DNA of 64,000 nt from Streptomyces beigongshangae (GCF_019710745.1 NZ_JAHKJW010000013.1:94042-158041); one strand, 5' to 3'. Numbered from the stretch's first letter, positions 52,374 through 62,277 are shown. Notes: a model not told the origin generated them from the sequence alone. Program-made: numbers and translations.

Positions 52374-52784
52374 TCAGCCGAAGACCGGGCCCGTGTACTT
52401 CTCGCCGGGGCCCTGGCCCGGCTCGTCCGGGACGAGGGACGCCTCGCGGAAGGCCAGCTGGAGCGACTTCAGGCCGTCGCGCAGCGGCGCCGCGTGGAAG
52501 GAGCTGATCTCGGTCGCGCTCGCGTCGAGCAGCCCGGCCAGCGCGTGGACCAGCTTGCGCGCCTCGTCGAGGTCCTTGTACTTGTCGCCCTCCTCAGTCA
52601 GACCGAGCTTCACGGCGGCGGCGCTCATCAGGTTGACGGCGACCGTGACCAGGACCTCGACCGCGGGGACCTCGGCGATGTCGCGGGTCATGTCGTCGAA
52701 ACCGGGAGAACCGGGAGAACCGGGAGAACCGGGAGAACCGGGAGAACCGGGGGAACCAGGGGATTCGGGAGGGGTGTCACTCAT
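52374..52784 (-). CDS. DUF1844 protein with a Gly-Ser-Pro repeat
   Basis: A 136-residue protein. After MSDTPPES there is a run of Pro-Gly-Ser triplets encoded by a 9-bp tandem repeat. The DUF1844 domain (AEVPAVEVLVTVAVNLMSAAAVKLGL onward) follows. DUF1844 genes commonly sit beside infC in actinobacteria. The function is unknown. The start ATG 52784 lacks a good ribosome site. It is convergent with the SseB gene and divergent from infC. Confidence 0.88.
   Translation of the reverse strand: MSDTPPESPGSPGSPGSPGSPGSPGSPGFDDMTRDIAEVPAVEVLVTVAVNLMSAAAVKLGLTEEGDKYKDLDEARKLVHALAGLLDASATEISSFHAAPLRDGLKSLQLAFREASLVPDEPGQGPGEKYTGPVFG
52701..52763 (-). repeat. 9-bp tandem repeat (7 units) inside the DUF1844 gene
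   Basis: Unit ACCGGGAGA on the plus strand, five exact copies at 52701-52745 and two variants to 52763. It encodes Ser-Pro-Gly triplets, so copy-number change would keep the frame. Confidence 0.92.
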
Positions 52785-52867
52785 GCCCCACACGATAGGC
52801 CCCGGCCCGGCGGCCCCCGCCCGCGGGAGAGGCAGGGGGCGCAGGGGGAGAGCGGTGCGCGCACACC

Positions 52868-52898
52868 GGTTAGCACCACCACGGGGGAGGTGCTAACC
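52868..52898. promoter_or_regulatory. CIRCE-like inverted repeat upstream of infC
   Basis: GGTTAGCACC-N11-GGTGCTAACC. It contains TTAGCAC-N13-GTGCTAA, which has the same spacing as the HrcA operator TTAGCACTC-N9-GAGTGCTAA; the two inner bases of each arm differ. It lies between the divergent DUF1844 and infC genes. Confidence 0.45.
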
Positions 52899-53199
52899 TT
52901 GTGTAACGACCGGCCGGACACTCCTGTGCCCGGCCCGCAAGTGGAGGCTCCGATCTCCCACCCGACCGCCCTCCGGGACGGCGGGTCACCCGGTCAGGCG
53001 GCCACCATCGTTCCGTACGGACGATGGAGTCGCTGGATATGCGCCCCGCGGTTGACCGCGGCGGTGCTCCGGTCACCCTTGGAGCCACCGCCTGCGTCCC
53101 GTCCGGGGCATTTTTCATGTGCCACGGTGGTTGGTCCGGTGAAAAGACGTACGCGAGCTGTCTGCCAGACAGCCGTGTGGTGCTATCCGAGGAGGATCC
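52899..53199 (+). ncRNA. Long structured leader of infC
   Basis: About 300 nt without a supported gene before infC. Hairpins are visible at 52912-52935, 53005-53027 (CCATCGT with ACGATGG) and 53061-53091 (GCGGTGCTCC with GGAGCCACCGC). A T-run (53111-53115) follows the last one, so transcription attenuation is possible. I recall a streptomycete small RNA annotated upstream of infC; whether it equals this segment should be tested. IF3 operons in other bacteria use leader control. Confidence 0.5.
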
Positions 53200-53883
53200 A
53201 TCAGCGCCGAGCCCCGCATCAACGACCGGATTCGCGTTCCCGAGGTGCGACTTGTCGGTCCCAGCGGCGAGCAGGTCGGGATTGTCCCGCTTGCCAAAGC
53301 CCTGGAGCTTGCACAGGAGTACGACCTCGACCTGGTCGAGGTGGCCGCAACCGCGCGCCCGCCGGTCTGCAAGCTCATGGACTACGGGAAGTTCAAGTAC
53401 GAGTCGGCCATGAAGGCCCGTGAGGCGCGCAAGAACCAGGCGCACACGGTCATCAAGGAGATGAAGCTCCGGCCGAAGATCGACCCGCACGACTATGACA
53501 CCAAGAAGGGTCACGTCGTCCGGTTCCTCAAGCAGGGCGACAAGGTCAAGATCACGATCATGTTCCGTGGTCGCGAGCAGTCCCGGCCGGAGCTCGGCTA
53601 CCGGCTGCTGCAGCGGCTTGCTTCGGACGTCGAGGACCTCGGCTTCGTCGAGTCCAACCCGAAGCAGGACGGCCGAAACATGATCATGGTTCTCGGCCCG
53701 CACAAGAAGAAGACCGAGGCGATGGCCGAGGCCCGTGAGGCCCAGGCCGCCCGCAAGGCCGAAGCCAAGGCCAACCCGGGCAAGTCGCAGAACCACGCGG
53801 ACGACGACATTCCCGACGCGGAAGCCGCCGACACCGAGGTGGAGACCGCCGAGGCTCCGGACAAGGCCTCTGCCGAGGCCTGA
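53200..53883 (+). CDS. infC: Translation initiation factor IF-3
   Basis: Binds the 30S subunit and checks the start codon-initiator tRNA pair. About 227 residues: the N-terminal domain starts [14 protein letters not shown] and the C-terminal domain contains [20 protein letters not shown], and an acidic tail of about 45 residues follows. The start is an AUC codon at 53200 after AGGAGG (53190-53195), 4 nt away; no ATG, GTG or TTG fits with the conserved N-terminus, and the first GTG (53245) would delete the IF-3 motif. Rare starts that IF-3 itself rejects allow autoregulation, as with AUU in E. coli. Confidence 0.95.
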   Translation: MSAEPRINDRIRVPEVRLVGPSGEQVGIVPLAKALELAQEYDLDLVEVAATARPPVCKLMDYGKFKYESAMKAREARKNQAHTVIKEMKLRPKIDPHDYDTKKGHVVRFLKQGDKVKITIMFRGREQSRPELGYRLLQRLASDVEDLGFVESNPKQDGRNMIMVLGPHKKKTEAMAEAREAQAARKAEAKANPGKSQNHADDDIPDAEAADTEVETAEAPDKASAEA

Positions 53884-54012
53884 GCCCGGAGCACGGGTCC
53901 AGGGGGTCTCCGGACGCGAGTCCGGGGACGTCAACCGACACACATGACGTTCCGTCGTGCCCGGTCCGACGACCGGGCACAGGAGCGCCACCGACGAGGA
54001 GAGAACGGCGCT

Positions 54013-54207
54013 ATGCCGAAGAACAAGTCGCACAGCGGTGCCAGCAAGCGCTTCAAGATCACCGGCTCCGGCAAGGTGCTCCGCGAGCGCGCCGGCAAGC
54101 GCCACCTGCTCGAGCACAAGTCGTCGCGCCTGACGCGCCGCCTCACCGGCAACGCCGAGATGGCCCCGGGCGACGCCAAGAAGATCAAGAAGCTTCTCGG
54201 CAAGTGA
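54013..54207 (+). CDS. rpmI: 50S ribosomal protein L35
   Basis: A 64-residue basic ribosomal protein, with typical [21 protein letters not shown] and the end [11 protein letters not shown]. The start ATG 54013 has AGGAG about 10 nt upstream. It is in the conserved infC-rpmI-rplT operon; a hairpin (53909-53926) lies between infC and rpmI. Confidence 0.98.
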   Translation: MPKNKSHSGASKRFKITGSGKVLRERAGKRHLLEHKSSRLTRRLTGNAEMAPGDAKKIKKLLGK

Positions 54208-54302
54208 CGTCCCGGCGCCTCGGCGCCGTGCGTCAGGACCGGGACCCCATCGATTTCGGATCGTGTGACGACCTCCACGGTCCCGCTACAAGGAGTTAAA
54301 AA

Positions 54303-54686
54303 GTGGCACGCGTCAAGCGGGCAGTCAACGCCCACAAGAAGCGCCGGGCGATCCTCGAGGCGGCCTCCGGCTACCGCGGTCAGCGTTCGCGCCTGTACCG
54401 CAAGGCCAAGGAGCAGGTCACCCACTCGCTGGTCTACAACTACAACGACCGCAAGAAGCGCAAGGGCGACTTCCGGCAGCTGTGGATCCAGCGCATCAAC
54501 GCTGCGGCCCGCCAGAACGGCATGACGTACAACCGCCTCATCCAGGGTCTGAAGGCCGCCAACATCGAGGTGGACCGCAAGATCCTCGCGGAGCTGGCCG
54601 TCAACGACGCCAACGCGTTCGCCGCGCTCGTCGAGGTCGCGCAGAAGGCCCTGCCGTCGGACGTCAACGCGCCCAAGGCTGCGTGA
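54303..54686 (+). CDS. rplT: 50S ribosomal protein L20
   Basis: A 127-residue ribosomal protein that is needed early in 50S assembly, with [25 protein letters not shown] at the N-terminus. The start is GTG 54303 with AAGGAG upstream. In other bacteria L20 represses its operon by binding the leader. It is the last gene of the operon; a 28-bp tandem repeat follows. Confidence 0.98.
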   Translation: MARVKRAVNAHKKRRAILEAASGYRGQRSRLYRKAKEQVTHSLVYNYNDRKKRKGDFRQLWIQRINAAARQNGMTYNRLIQGLKAANIEVDRKILAELAVNDANAFAALVEVAQKALPSDVNAPKAA

Positions 54687-54753
54687 CGTCGGCGCCGGCC
54701 CCTGGCCGGCTCCTGTGTGTGGGCTCGTTCGCCTTACGGCTGCGGGCCCACAT

Positions 54754-54874
54754 TTGTCTTTCCGCTTCGCCTTGCCGCCGCTTGTCTTTCCGCTTCGCCT
54801 TGCCGCCGCTTGTCTTTCCGCTTCGCCTTGCCGCCGCCTTGCCGCCGCTTGTCTTCCCGCCGCTTTGCCGCCGC
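54754..54874. repeat. 28-bp tandem repeat (3 exact copies plus a degenerate one)
   Basis: Units start at 54754, 54782 and 54810; each begins TTGTCTTTCCGCTTCGCC and ends TTGCCGCCGC. A shorter variant starts at 54849. It fills the gap between rplT and the next gene. The segment is pyrimidine-rich on the plus strand. Confidence 0.92.
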
Positions 54875-54915
54875 GCGTCGAGCGGCCCGCCCGCCCGTGA
54901 ACCGAAGGTGACCCC

Positions 54916-55758
54916 ATGCCCAGCGGCCCCGAGCTGATCTCCCCGCGCTCGCCGCGCGTCTCCGCCGCCCGGCGGCTGGCCCGGCGGAGCTTCCGGGGCA
55001 AGGAGCGGCTGTTCCTCGCCGAGGGACCGCAGGCCGTACGGGAGGCCGCCGCGCACCGGATCGGCGCCGGGCCCGCCCTCGTCGAGCTGTTCGCCACCGT
55101 CGACGCCGCGGAGCGGTACGCCGACATCGTGGGGGAGGCCCGCGGCGCCGGAGCCCGTGTGCACCTCGCCGCCGACGACGTGATCGCGGACATCTCGACC
55201 ACCGTCACCCCGCAGGGGCTCGTCGGGATCTGCCGTTTCCTGGACACCCCGTTCGAGGAGATCGTCGGGGCGCGCCCCCGGCTGGTCGCCGTACTGGCAC
55301 ATGTGCGCGACCCCGGCAACGCGGGCACCGTCCTGCGGTGCGCCGACGCCGCCGGTGCCGACGCCGTCGTCCTCACCGACGCCTCCGTCGACCTGTACAA
55401 CCCCAAGTCCGTACGGGCGTCGGTCGGTTCGCTGTTCCATCTGCCCGTCGCGGTCGGCGTGCCCGTGGAACAGGCGGTGCAGGGGCTCAGGGACGCCGGT
55501 GTGCGCATCCTGGCCGCCGACGGCGCGGGCGAGGACGACCTGGACGACGAGCTGGACAAGGGCACCATGGGCGGGCCGACCGCCTGGGTGTTCGGCAACG
55601 AGGCGTGGGGGCTCCCGGCGGAGACCCGCGCACTGGCGGACGCCGTCGTGCGGGTGCCGATCCACGGCAGGGCCGAGAGTCTGAACCTCGCGACGGCCGC
55701 CGCCGTATGTCTCTACGCGTCGGCTCGCGCGCAGCGTGCCCGCCGTGCCCGTTCCTGA
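54916..55758 (+). CDS. SpoU-family RNA 2'-O-methyltransferase
   Basis: A 280-residue trefoil-knot methyltransferase that acts on rRNA or tRNA ribose. The N-terminal substrate-binding region (RRLARRSFRGKERLFLAEG) is followed by motifs HVRDPGNAGTVLRCADA, GNEAWGL and PIHGRAESLNLATAAAVCLY. The start ATG 54916 has AAGGTGA upstream. It resembles TsnR/avirulence-type enzymes only in the general fold. The site of methylation is unknown. Confidence 0.93.
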   Translation: MPSGPELISPRSPRVSAARRLARRSFRGKERLFLAEGPQAVREAAAHRIGAGPALVELFATVDAAERYADIVGEARGAGARVHLAADDVIADISTTVTPQGLVGICRFLDTPFEEIVGARPRLVAVLAHVRDPGNAGTVLRCADAAGADAVVLTDASVDLYNPKSVRASVGSLFHLPVAVGVPVEQAVQGLRDAGVRILAADGAGEDDLDDELDKGTMGGPTAWVFGNEAWGLPAETRALADAVVRVPIHGRAESLNLATAAAVCLYASARAQRARRARS

Positions 55759-55852
55759 GGGAGTCCGTTCCGTCACTCCCGGCTAGTAGGGTGACGGGCC
55801 CGGGGACCCGCCCCACGCTCTCGGCTGCGCTGGAGCAGGGAGGTCGCCCCGG

Positions 55853-57034
55853 ATGCCGGACGAGAGGTGGGGTACGGGGATGAGTGTCGGCACGAGCGGT
55901 GCGACGGGCGCGCTGCGGGCACCCGGCGTCGGGAGCGCTCCCGTGCCCGGACCCGCCGACCCCGCGGACCCCGGCGGACCGGGCGTCGCCCCCGACGACC
56001 TGCCCGACGGCCTCGTGATCGCCGACGAGCGCGGCCGGGTCGTCTGCTTCAACGCCGCCGCCGTCCGGATCACCGCCACCCCCGCGGCCGACGCCCTCGG
56101 CCGCCCCCTCGACCGGGCCCTGCCGCTGGAGGACCTCGAAGGCCGCCGCTGGTGGCAGCTGACCGACCCGTACGGCGGCCTCGCGATCCGCAACGGACAG
56201 CCCGAGCGCAATCTGCTGCTGCCCGGGGGCCGCGAGGTCCTGGTGTCGGCGCGGTACGTGCGGCAGCGGCCCGCCGGACCGGTGCGCCGCGTGGTCGTCT
56301 CGCTCCGCGACACCGAGGCCCGCCGCCGCACCGAGCGCAGCCACGCGGAGCTGATCGCCACGGTCGCCCACGAACTGCGCTCGCCGCTCACCTCCGTCAA
56401 GGGCTTCACGGCCACGCTGCTCGCCAAGTGGGAGCGGTTCACCGACGACCAGAAGAAGCTGATGCTGGAGACGGTCGACGCCGACGCCGACCGCGTCACC
56501 CGTCTGATCGCCGAGCTCCTCGACATCTCGCGCATCGACTCCGGACGCCTGGAGGTGCGCCGGCAGCCCGTCGACATAGGCGCCGCCGTCGGCCGCCACA
56601 TCCAGGCGTACGTCGCCGCCGGCCAGTCCGCCGACCGGTTCCTGCTGCGCATCGGGCAGCCGCTGCCCGACCTGTGGGCCGACCCCGACAAGGTCGACCA
56701 GGTCCTCAGCAACCTGCTGGAAAATGCGGTGCGGCACGGCGAGGGAACCGTCACCATCGACGTAGGGCCCGCGCCGTCCCCCCGCGAGGGGGAGGGCGCC
56801 TGCACGTCGGTCACGGTGAGCGACGAGGGCCCCGGCATCCCGGAGGAGTCCATGAACCGCGTCTTCACCCGCTTCTGGCGGGGCAGCAAGCGCGGCGGCA
56901 CCGGTCTCGGGCTCTACATCGTCAAGGGCATCGTCGAAGCCCACGGCGGCACCATCACGGTCGGCCGCGCCCCCGAGGGCGGCGCGCGGTTCCGGTTTAC
57001 GCTGCCCGTGGGCACCCCGGCGTATCTGCTGTGA
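55853..57034 (+). CDS. PAS-domain sensor histidine kinase
   Basis: A 393-residue cytosolic sensor kinase. A PAS-like domain (about 50-160, starting DDLPDGLVIADERGRVVCFN) is followed by HisKA with the phospho-acceptor His173 in VAHELRSPLTS. The ATPase domain has NLLENAVRHG (N box), DEGPGIP (G1) and GGTGLGLYIV (G2). No membrane helix is visible. No response regulator is adjacent; it lies between the methyltransferase gene and pheST, so its partner is elsewhere. Confidence 0.92.
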   Translation: MPDERWGTGMSVGTSGATGALRAPGVGSAPVPGPADPADPGGPGVAPDDLPDGLVIADERGRVVCFNAAAVRITATPAADALGRPLDRALPLEDLEGRRWWQLTDPYGGLAIRNGQPERNLLLPGGREVLVSARYVRQRPAGPVRRVVVSLRDTEARRRTERSHAELIATVAHELRSPLTSVKGFTATLLAKWERFTDDQKKLMLETVDADADRVTRLIAELLDISRIDSGRLEVRRQPVDIGAAVGRHIQAYVAAGQSADRFLLRIGQPLPDLWADPDKVDQVLSNLLENAVRHGEGTVTIDVGPAPSPREGEGACTSVTVSDEGPGIPEESMNRVFTRFWRGSKRGGTGLGLYIVKGIVEAHGGTITVGRAPEGGARFRFTLPVGTPAYLL

Positions 57035-57202
57035 CGCCGTGGCGGCCCCACGGGCGCATGCGCACACCCCACCTTCGTTAGAATCGGTCTTTGGCACCTT
57101 TGCGTCCCCCTCTCGGGGACCGGGCGTCCCCTTCTCACGGACTGGACGTCCCGCACGTCGCGACGGGGACCGTCGGCCAACCAATCGGAAGCACGGGAAG
57201 AG

Positions 57203-58354
57203 ATGTCGGCACCGAACAAGTCGTACGACCCTGTTGAGGTCGAGGCACTGAAACCGGAAGAGATCGAGCGCCTGCGGGACGAGGCGCTCGCCGCCTTCGC
57301 CGCCGCCGGTGACCTCGACGCGCTCCAGGAGGCCAAGGTCGCCCACACCGGGGGCGCCTCGCCGCTGGCCCTCGCCAACCGCGAGATCGGCGCCCTGCCC
57401 CCGCACGCCAAGGCCGCCGCCGGCAAGCTCGTCGGCCAGGCCCGCGCCGCGGTCGGCAAGGCCCTCGCCGGCCGCCAGGCCGAGCTGGAGGCCGAGCGGG
57501 ACGCCCGCGTGCTGGTCGAGGAGGCCGTGGACGTCACCCTGCCGTACGACCGCGTGCCGGCCGGCGCCCGGCACCCGCTGACCACCATGATGGAGCGGGT
57601 CGCGGACGTCTTCGTGTCCATGGGGTACGAGATCGCCGAGGGCCCCGAGGTCGAGGCGGAGTGGTTCAACTTCGACGCCCTGAACTTCGGCCCGGACCAC
57701 CCGGCCCGGCAGATGCAGGACACCTTCTTCGTGCGGCCCGCCGAAGACGGCAGGGGCGCCGGAGGCGCCGAAAGCGCGGACGGCGAGTCCGGTGTCGTGC
57801 TGCGGACCCACACCTCGCCCGTGCAGGCCCGCGCGCTCCTCGACCGGCGGCCGCCCGTCTACGTCGTGTGTCCCGGCCGCGTGTACCGCACGGACGAGCT
57901 GGACGCCACGCACACCCCGGTCTTCCACCAGATCGAGCTGCTCGCCGTCGACGAGGGCCTCACCATGGCCGACCTGAAGGGCACGCTGGACCACATGGTC
58001 CGCTCGCTCTTCGGCGCCGGCATGAAGACCCGGCTGCGCCCGAACTTCTTCCCGTTCACCGAGCCGTCCGCCGAGATGGACATGCTCTGCTACGTGTGCA
58101 GGGGCGAGTCCGTCGGCCGACCCGACCGCCCCTGCCGCACCTGCTCCAGCGAGGGCTGGATCGAGCTGGGCGGCTGCGGCATGGTCAACCCGCGGGTGCT
58201 CACCGCCTGCGGGGTGGACCCGGAGAAGTACAGCGGATTCGCCTTCGGGTTCGGCATCGAGCGGATGCTGATGTTCCGCCACAACGTCGAAGACATGCGA
58301 GACATGGTCGAGGGTGACGTCCGGTTCACCCGGCCGTTCGGGATGGAGATCTGA
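57203..58354 (+). CDS. pheS: Phenylalanyl-tRNA synthetase alpha subunit
   Basis: A 383-residue catalytic subunit that charges tRNA-Phe together with PheT. The N-terminal helical part binds tRNA; class II motifs include the [10 protein letters not shown] segment, [19 protein letters not shown] and [13 protein letters not shown]. An insertion around residues 178-191 (Gly, Ala, Glu, Ser) is not in short versions. Two CxxC-like pairs (CYVCRG and CRTCSS) suggest a zinc site. ATG 57203 has GGGAAGAG upstream. A -10-like TAGAAT precedes a 120-nt leader with no Phe-rich leader peptide. Confidence 0.97.
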   Translation: MSAPNKSYDPVEVEALKPEEIERLRDEALAAFAAAGDLDALQEAKVAHTGGASPLALANREIGALPPHAKAAAGKLVGQARAAVGKALAGRQAELEAERDARVLVEEAVDVTLPYDRVPAGARHPLTTMMERVADVFVSMGYEIAEGPEVEAEWFNFDALNFGPDHPARQMQDTFFVRPAEDGRGAGGAESADGESGVVLRTHTSPVQARALLDRRPPVYVVCPGRVYRTDELDATHTPVFHQIELLAVDEGLTMADLKGTLDHMVRSLFGAGMKTRLRPNFFPFTEPSAEMDMLCYVCRGESVGRPDRPCRTCSSEGWIELGGCGMVNPRVLTACGVDPEKYSGFAFGFGIERMLMFRHNVEDMRDMVEGDVRFTRPFGMEI

Positions 58355-60855
58355 TGCGGGTCCCGCTTTCCTGGCTGCGGGAGTACGTCGACCTCCCCGC
58401 CACCGAGACCGGCCGCGACGTGCAGGCCCGGCTCGTCTCCGCCGGCCTGGAGGTCGAGCGGGTCGAGCAGCTCGGCGCCGACCTCAAGGGGCCGCTCGTC
58501 GTCGGTCAGGTGCTGACCATCGAGGAGCTGGAGGGCTTCAAGAAGCCCATCCGCTTCTGCACCGTCGACGTCGGCACCGCCAACGGCACCGGCGAGCCGC
58601 AGGAGATCGTCTGCGGCGCCCGCAACTTCGCCGTCGGCGACAAGGTCGTCGTGGTGCTGCCCGGCGCCGTGCTGCCCGGCGACTTCGCGATCGCCGCGCG
58701 CAAGACGTACGGCAGGACCTCGCACGGCATGATCTGCTCCGGCGACGAGCTGGGCATGGGCGACGACGGCTCCGGGGGCATCATCGTCCTGCCGCCCGAG
58801 CACGAGGCGGGCACGGACGCGATCGAGCTGCTCGAACTCGTCGACGAGGTCCTCGACATCGCCGTCACGCCCGACCGCGGCTACGCCCTGTCGATGCGCG
58901 GCGTCGCCCGCGAGACCGCCACCGCCTACGGGCTGCCGCTGCGCGACCCGGCGCTGCTCGACGTGCCGGGCCCGAACGCGTTCGGGCACCCGGTGCGGAT
59001 CGCCGACCCGCTGGGCTGCGACCGCTTCACCGCGCGCACCGTCACCGGTCTGTCGCCCGAGGCCCGCTCCCCGATCTGGCTGCAGCGCCGCCTCCAGAAG
59101 GCCGGCATGCGCCCGATCTCGCTGGCCGTCGACGTCACCAACTACGTGATGCTGGAGCTCGGGCAGCCCCTGCACGCGTACGACCGCTCCCGGATCCAGG
59201 GCACGATCGGTGTGCGCCGGGCCGAGCCGGGCGAGAAGCTCACCACCCTCGACGGCGCCAAGCGCACGCTGGACGCCGAGGACCTGGTGATCACCGACGA
59301 CCGCGGGCCCATCGGCCTGGCCGGTGTCATGGGCGGTGCCGACACCGAGATCGACGACGCCGAGGGCACCACCACCGAGGTCGTCGTCGAGGCCGCGCAC
59401 TTCGACCCGGTCTCCGTCGCGCGCACGGCCCGCCGCCACAAGCTGGCCTCCGAGGCGTCCAGGCGCTTCGAGCGGGGCGTCGACCCGGAGGCCGCGGCGG
59501 CCGCCGCCCAGCGCACGGTCGACCTGCTGGTCCTCCTCGCGGGCGGTACCGCCGACGCCGGGGTCACGCAGATCGCCGCGCCGTCCGCGCCGCACACCGT
59601 CACCATCCCGGCGGACCACCCGGACAGGGTCGCGGGCGTCGCCTACGGCCGCGAGACCGTCGTACGCCGTCTGCAGGAGGTCGGCTGTGACGTCTACGGC
59701 CAGGACGAGCTGATCGTCACCGTGCCGTCCTGGCGGCCCGACCTCACCGACCCGAACGACCTGGCCGAAGAGGTCATCCGGCTGGAGGGCTACGAGAACC
59801 TGCCCTCGACGCTGCCCCGGCCCCCCGCGGGCCCGGGTCTGACCGACCGGCAGCGGCTGCACCGCCGGGTCGGCCGCGCGCTGGCCGGCGCCGGGTACGT
59901 GGAGGCGCTGAACTACCCGTTCATCGGCACCGAGGTGCTCGACCAGCTCGGCCTGGAGGCGGACGACCCGCGCCGTACCCTGGTGAAGCTGGTCAACCCG
60001 CTCTCCGACGAAGAGCCCGCGATGCGTACGACGCTGCTGCCGGGGCTGCTCGGCGCACTGCGGCGCAACGACGGCCGGGGCTCGCACGACCTGGCGCTCT
60101 TCGAGACCGGCCTGGTCTTCCGGCCGACCGGCGAGGAGGGGAGGGCCGGCCGCCTGCCCGTCGACCGCCGGCCCACCGACGAGGAGCTCGCCGGGATCGA
60201 CGCCGCGCTGCCGCACCAGCCGCGCCGCGCCGCCGTCGTCCTCGCGGGCGCCCGCGAGCAGACCGGCTGGTGGGGGAAGGGACGTCCGGCGGACTGGGCG
60301 GACGCCGTCGAGGCCGCCCGTACCGTCGCCCGCGAGGCCGGGGTGGAACTGACCGTGCGCGGTGACCGGCACGCCCCCTGGCACCCGGGCCGCTGCGCCG
60401 CGCTGTACGTCACGGTGGACGGCGCGGAGACGCTCGTCGGCCACGCCGGTGAGCTGCACCCGCGGGTCGTCAAGGCACTGCACCTGCCGGAGCGCAGCTG
60501 CGCCATGGAGATCGAGCTCGACCTGCTGGAGCGGGCGGGCACCGGGGCGCTCACCGCGCCGCGCATCTCCACGTTCCCGGTCGCCACGCAGGACGTGGCG
60601 CTCGTCGTCGCCCGGGACGTCCCGGCCGCCGACGTGGAGGCCGCGCTGCGCGAGGGGGCGGGTGAACTGCTGGAGTCGATCCGGCTGTTCGACGCGTACG
60701 AGGGCGAGCAGCTCGGCGAGGGACACAAGTCGCTCGCCTACGCGTTGCGGTTCCGGGCCGGGGACCGGACGCTGACCGTGGACGAGGCGTCCGCCGCGCG
60801 GGACGCCGCGGTCGCCCTCGCGGGAGAGCGGACCGGGGCCGCTCTGCGGGGGTAG
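58354..60855 (+). CDS. pheT: Phenylalanyl-tRNA synthetase beta subunit
   Basis: An 833-residue subunit with editing and tRNA-anticodon binding roles. The N-terminal SWLREYVDL is followed by a tRNA-binding (EMAP-like) domain around 45-150, the B3/B4 editing domain ([19 protein letters not shown]), a B5 domain and, at the C-terminus, an FDX-ACB domain ([18 protein letters not shown]). The start codon shares one base with the pheS stop (TGATG), so the pair are coupled. A terminator follows. Confidence 0.97.
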   Translation: MRVPLSWLREYVDLPATETGRDVQARLVSAGLEVERVEQLGADLKGPLVVGQVLTIEELEGFKKPIRFCTVDVGTANGTGEPQEIVCGARNFAVGDKVVVVLPGAVLPGDFAIAARKTYGRTSHGMICSGDELGMGDDGSGGIIVLPPEHEAGTDAIELLELVDEVLDIAVTPDRGYALSMRGVARETATAYGLPLRDPALLDVPGPNAFGHPVRIADPLGCDRFTARTVTGLSPEARSPIWLQRRLQKAGMRPISLAVDVTNYVMLELGQPLHAYDRSRIQGTIGVRRAEPGEKLTTLDGAKRTLDAEDLVITDDRGPIGLAGVMGGADTEIDDAEGTTTEVVVEAAHFDPVSVARTARRHKLASEASRRFERGVDPEAAAAAAQRTVDLLVLLAGGTADAGVTQIAAPSAPHTVTIPADHPDRVAGVAYGRETVVRRLQEVGCDVYGQDELIVTVPSWRPDLTDPNDLAEEVIRLEGYENLPSTLPRPPAGPGLTDRQRLHRRVGRALAGAGYVEALNYPFIGTEVLDQLGLEADDPRRTLVKLVNPLSDEEPAMRTTLLPGLLGALRRNDGRGSHDLALFETGLVFRPTGEEGRAGRLPVDRRPTDEELAGIDAALPHQPRRAAVVLAGAREQTGWWGKGRPADWADAVEAARTVAREAGVELTVRGDRHAPWHPGRCAALYVTVDGAETLVGHAGELHPRVVKALHLPERSCAMEIELDLLERAGTGALTAPRISTFPVATQDVALVVARDVPAADVEAALREGAGELLESIRLFDAYEGEQLGEGHKSLAYALRFRAGDRTLTVDEASAARDAAVALAGERTGAALRG

Positions 60856-60890
60856 CGGGAGCAGCGGGGACAGCGGGAACGGCCTCTCAG

Positions 60891-60922
60891 GCGCGGCTCC
60901 GTCGGTGGTGACGGGGCCGCGC
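60891..60922 (+). terminator. Terminator after pheT
   Basis: A 13-bp stem with one G-T pair (60891-60903 with 60910-60922) and a 6-nt loop. Confidence 0.8.
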
Positions 60923-61050
60923 CGAGGTACCTCACTCATTTGGGTGACAAGTGGGGAGGATGTGGCCCGATCGGGGCAGGCGGTCGACAGAATCGATCCG
61001 GCCGAACAGGCCGGTGCCTGCGCTGAGAAGGGCCTAGGGGGGCCGTCGGC

Positions 61051-62277
61051 ATGATCCGTACCAAAGCTGGGGTACCCCGCCGGACCGGGCCCCGGGCGAA
61101 CCGCCGGGCACCCTGGCGAAGAGCCGCCACCTGGTTGCTGCACCACGCTCCGGCCCGCAGGTCCGGCCACGCCGAGGTCCGTCGCCCCGACCGGTGCGGG
61201 CAGCGGCTGCGGCACTTGTGCGTCATGGGGCTGCCCACCGCCTGGGGCGCCGCGGCGGTCACGTACAAACTGGCCTGCCCGCTCGCCCGGCAGAACGGGC
61301 TGGGCGCGCGGATCACCACCTGCGCCGTCTTCTTCGCCGTCGGCACGGGACTGGTGCTGCACGTCAGACGGGGGCTGCTGCGGGAACTGCAGCAGATCCG
61401 CCGGGTCGCGGGAGCCGCGCAGGGCGTCCTGCTGCGTCCGCTGCCGCCGCGCATCGACGGACTGGGCCTGGCGGCCGCCCAGTTGTCCGCGGACCGCGGG
61501 GCCAGTGTCGGGGGCGACCTGTACGAGGTGATCGGCACCGAGCACGGCGTGCGGATCGTGATGGGCGACGTCCGCGGGCACGGGCTGGCCGCCATCGGGA
61601 CCGTCGCCGCCGTCCTGGGCAGCTTCCGCGAGGCCGTCCACGACGAGGCCGAACTCACCGGCGTGCTGCGGAAGATGGAGCGCGCCCTGGACCGCCACCT
61701 CGGGGAGCGCGCGAAGGCCGGGCACCCCTCGTCGGGGCCGGACCCGGACGGCACGGTCGCCGAGGAGTTCGTCACCGTGCTGCTCCTGGAGATCGGCCGC
61801 GACGGCGGGATGCGCGCCCTGAACTGCGGTCACCCCTGGCCGTATCTGCTACGCGCCGACGAGCACCGGGCCGGTGCGCGACCCGGTGCACGCCCCGGCG
61901 CACGGGGGCGGGTGGAGCCCCTGGGGTCCGGTGACCCGATGCCGCCGCTGGGGCCCTTCCCCCTTCCGGGCGAACTGGCCGCGGTTCCCTGCGGGCTGCT
62001 GCTGCCCGGCGACGCGCTGTTCCTGTACACGGACGGTGTCGAGGACGCCCGCGACGGTGCCGGCCGGTTCTTTCCGCTGGCCGCCACGCTGGCCGAGGCC
62101 ACCGGCACCCGGCCGGCCTGCCCGCAGACCGTGCTCGGCACGGTCTTCACCCGGCTCCTGGACCACACGGGCGGCCCGCCCACCGACGACGTGGCCCTCC
62201 TGGTCCTGCGGAACGACCGGGACGAACCCCCGGCACCACCGCAGCTCGAACACATGACCCACCACAGCACCCTCTGA
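61051..62277 (+). CDS. PP2C-type (SpoIIE/RsbU) phosphatase with membrane helices
   Basis: A 408-residue protein. The N-terminal part has basic residues and two weak membrane helices (about 61-105), then a SpoIIE domain (about 135-400). Metal-site segments are SADRGASVGGDLYEV, GDVRGHGLAA, LNCGHPWPYLL and LYTDGVEDARD. Such phosphatases act on anti-anti-sigma factors in partner-switching. No anti-sigma gene is nearby. The start ATG 61051 is preceded by a G-rich stretch. Confidence 0.9.
   Translation: MIRTKAGVPRRTGPRANRRAPWRRAATWLLHHAPARRSGHAEVRRPDRCGQRLRHLCVMGLPTAWGAAAVTYKLACPLARQNGLGARITTCAVFFAVGTGLVLHVRRGLLRELQQIRRVAGAAQGVLLRPLPPRIDGLGLAAAQLSADRGASVGGDLYEVIGTEHGVRIVMGDVRGHGLAAIGTVAAVLGSFREAVHDEAELTGVLRKMERALDRHLGERAKAGHPSSGPDPDGTVAEEFVTVLLLEIGRDGGMRALNCGHPWPYLLRADEHRAGARPGARPGARGRVEPLGSGDPMPPLGPFPLPGELAAVPCGLLLPGDALFLYTDGVEDARDGAGRFFPLAATLAEATGTRPACPQTVLGTVFTRLLDHTGGPPTDDVALLVLRNDRDEPPAPPQLEHMTHHSTL

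Noticed and set aside
45295..52784. Biosynthetic gene cluster or type VII secretion cluster
   Set aside because: There is a mycosin-like protease and a beta-lactamase-like protein, but no synthase, peptide precursor, EccC or Esx gene. The genes look like unrelated core or accessory singletons.
57035..57202. Phe-rich leader peptide or T-box controlling pheST
   Set aside because: No short frame with Phe codons and no T-box sequence was found in the 168-bp leader. A simple promoter with a -10-like TAGAAT is more likely.
58090..61833. A 1247-codon open frame on the minus strand over pheS and pheT
   Set aside because: High GC produces long antisense frames in Streptomyces. The plus strand encodes unmistakable PheS and PheT, and the antisense product has no known domain.
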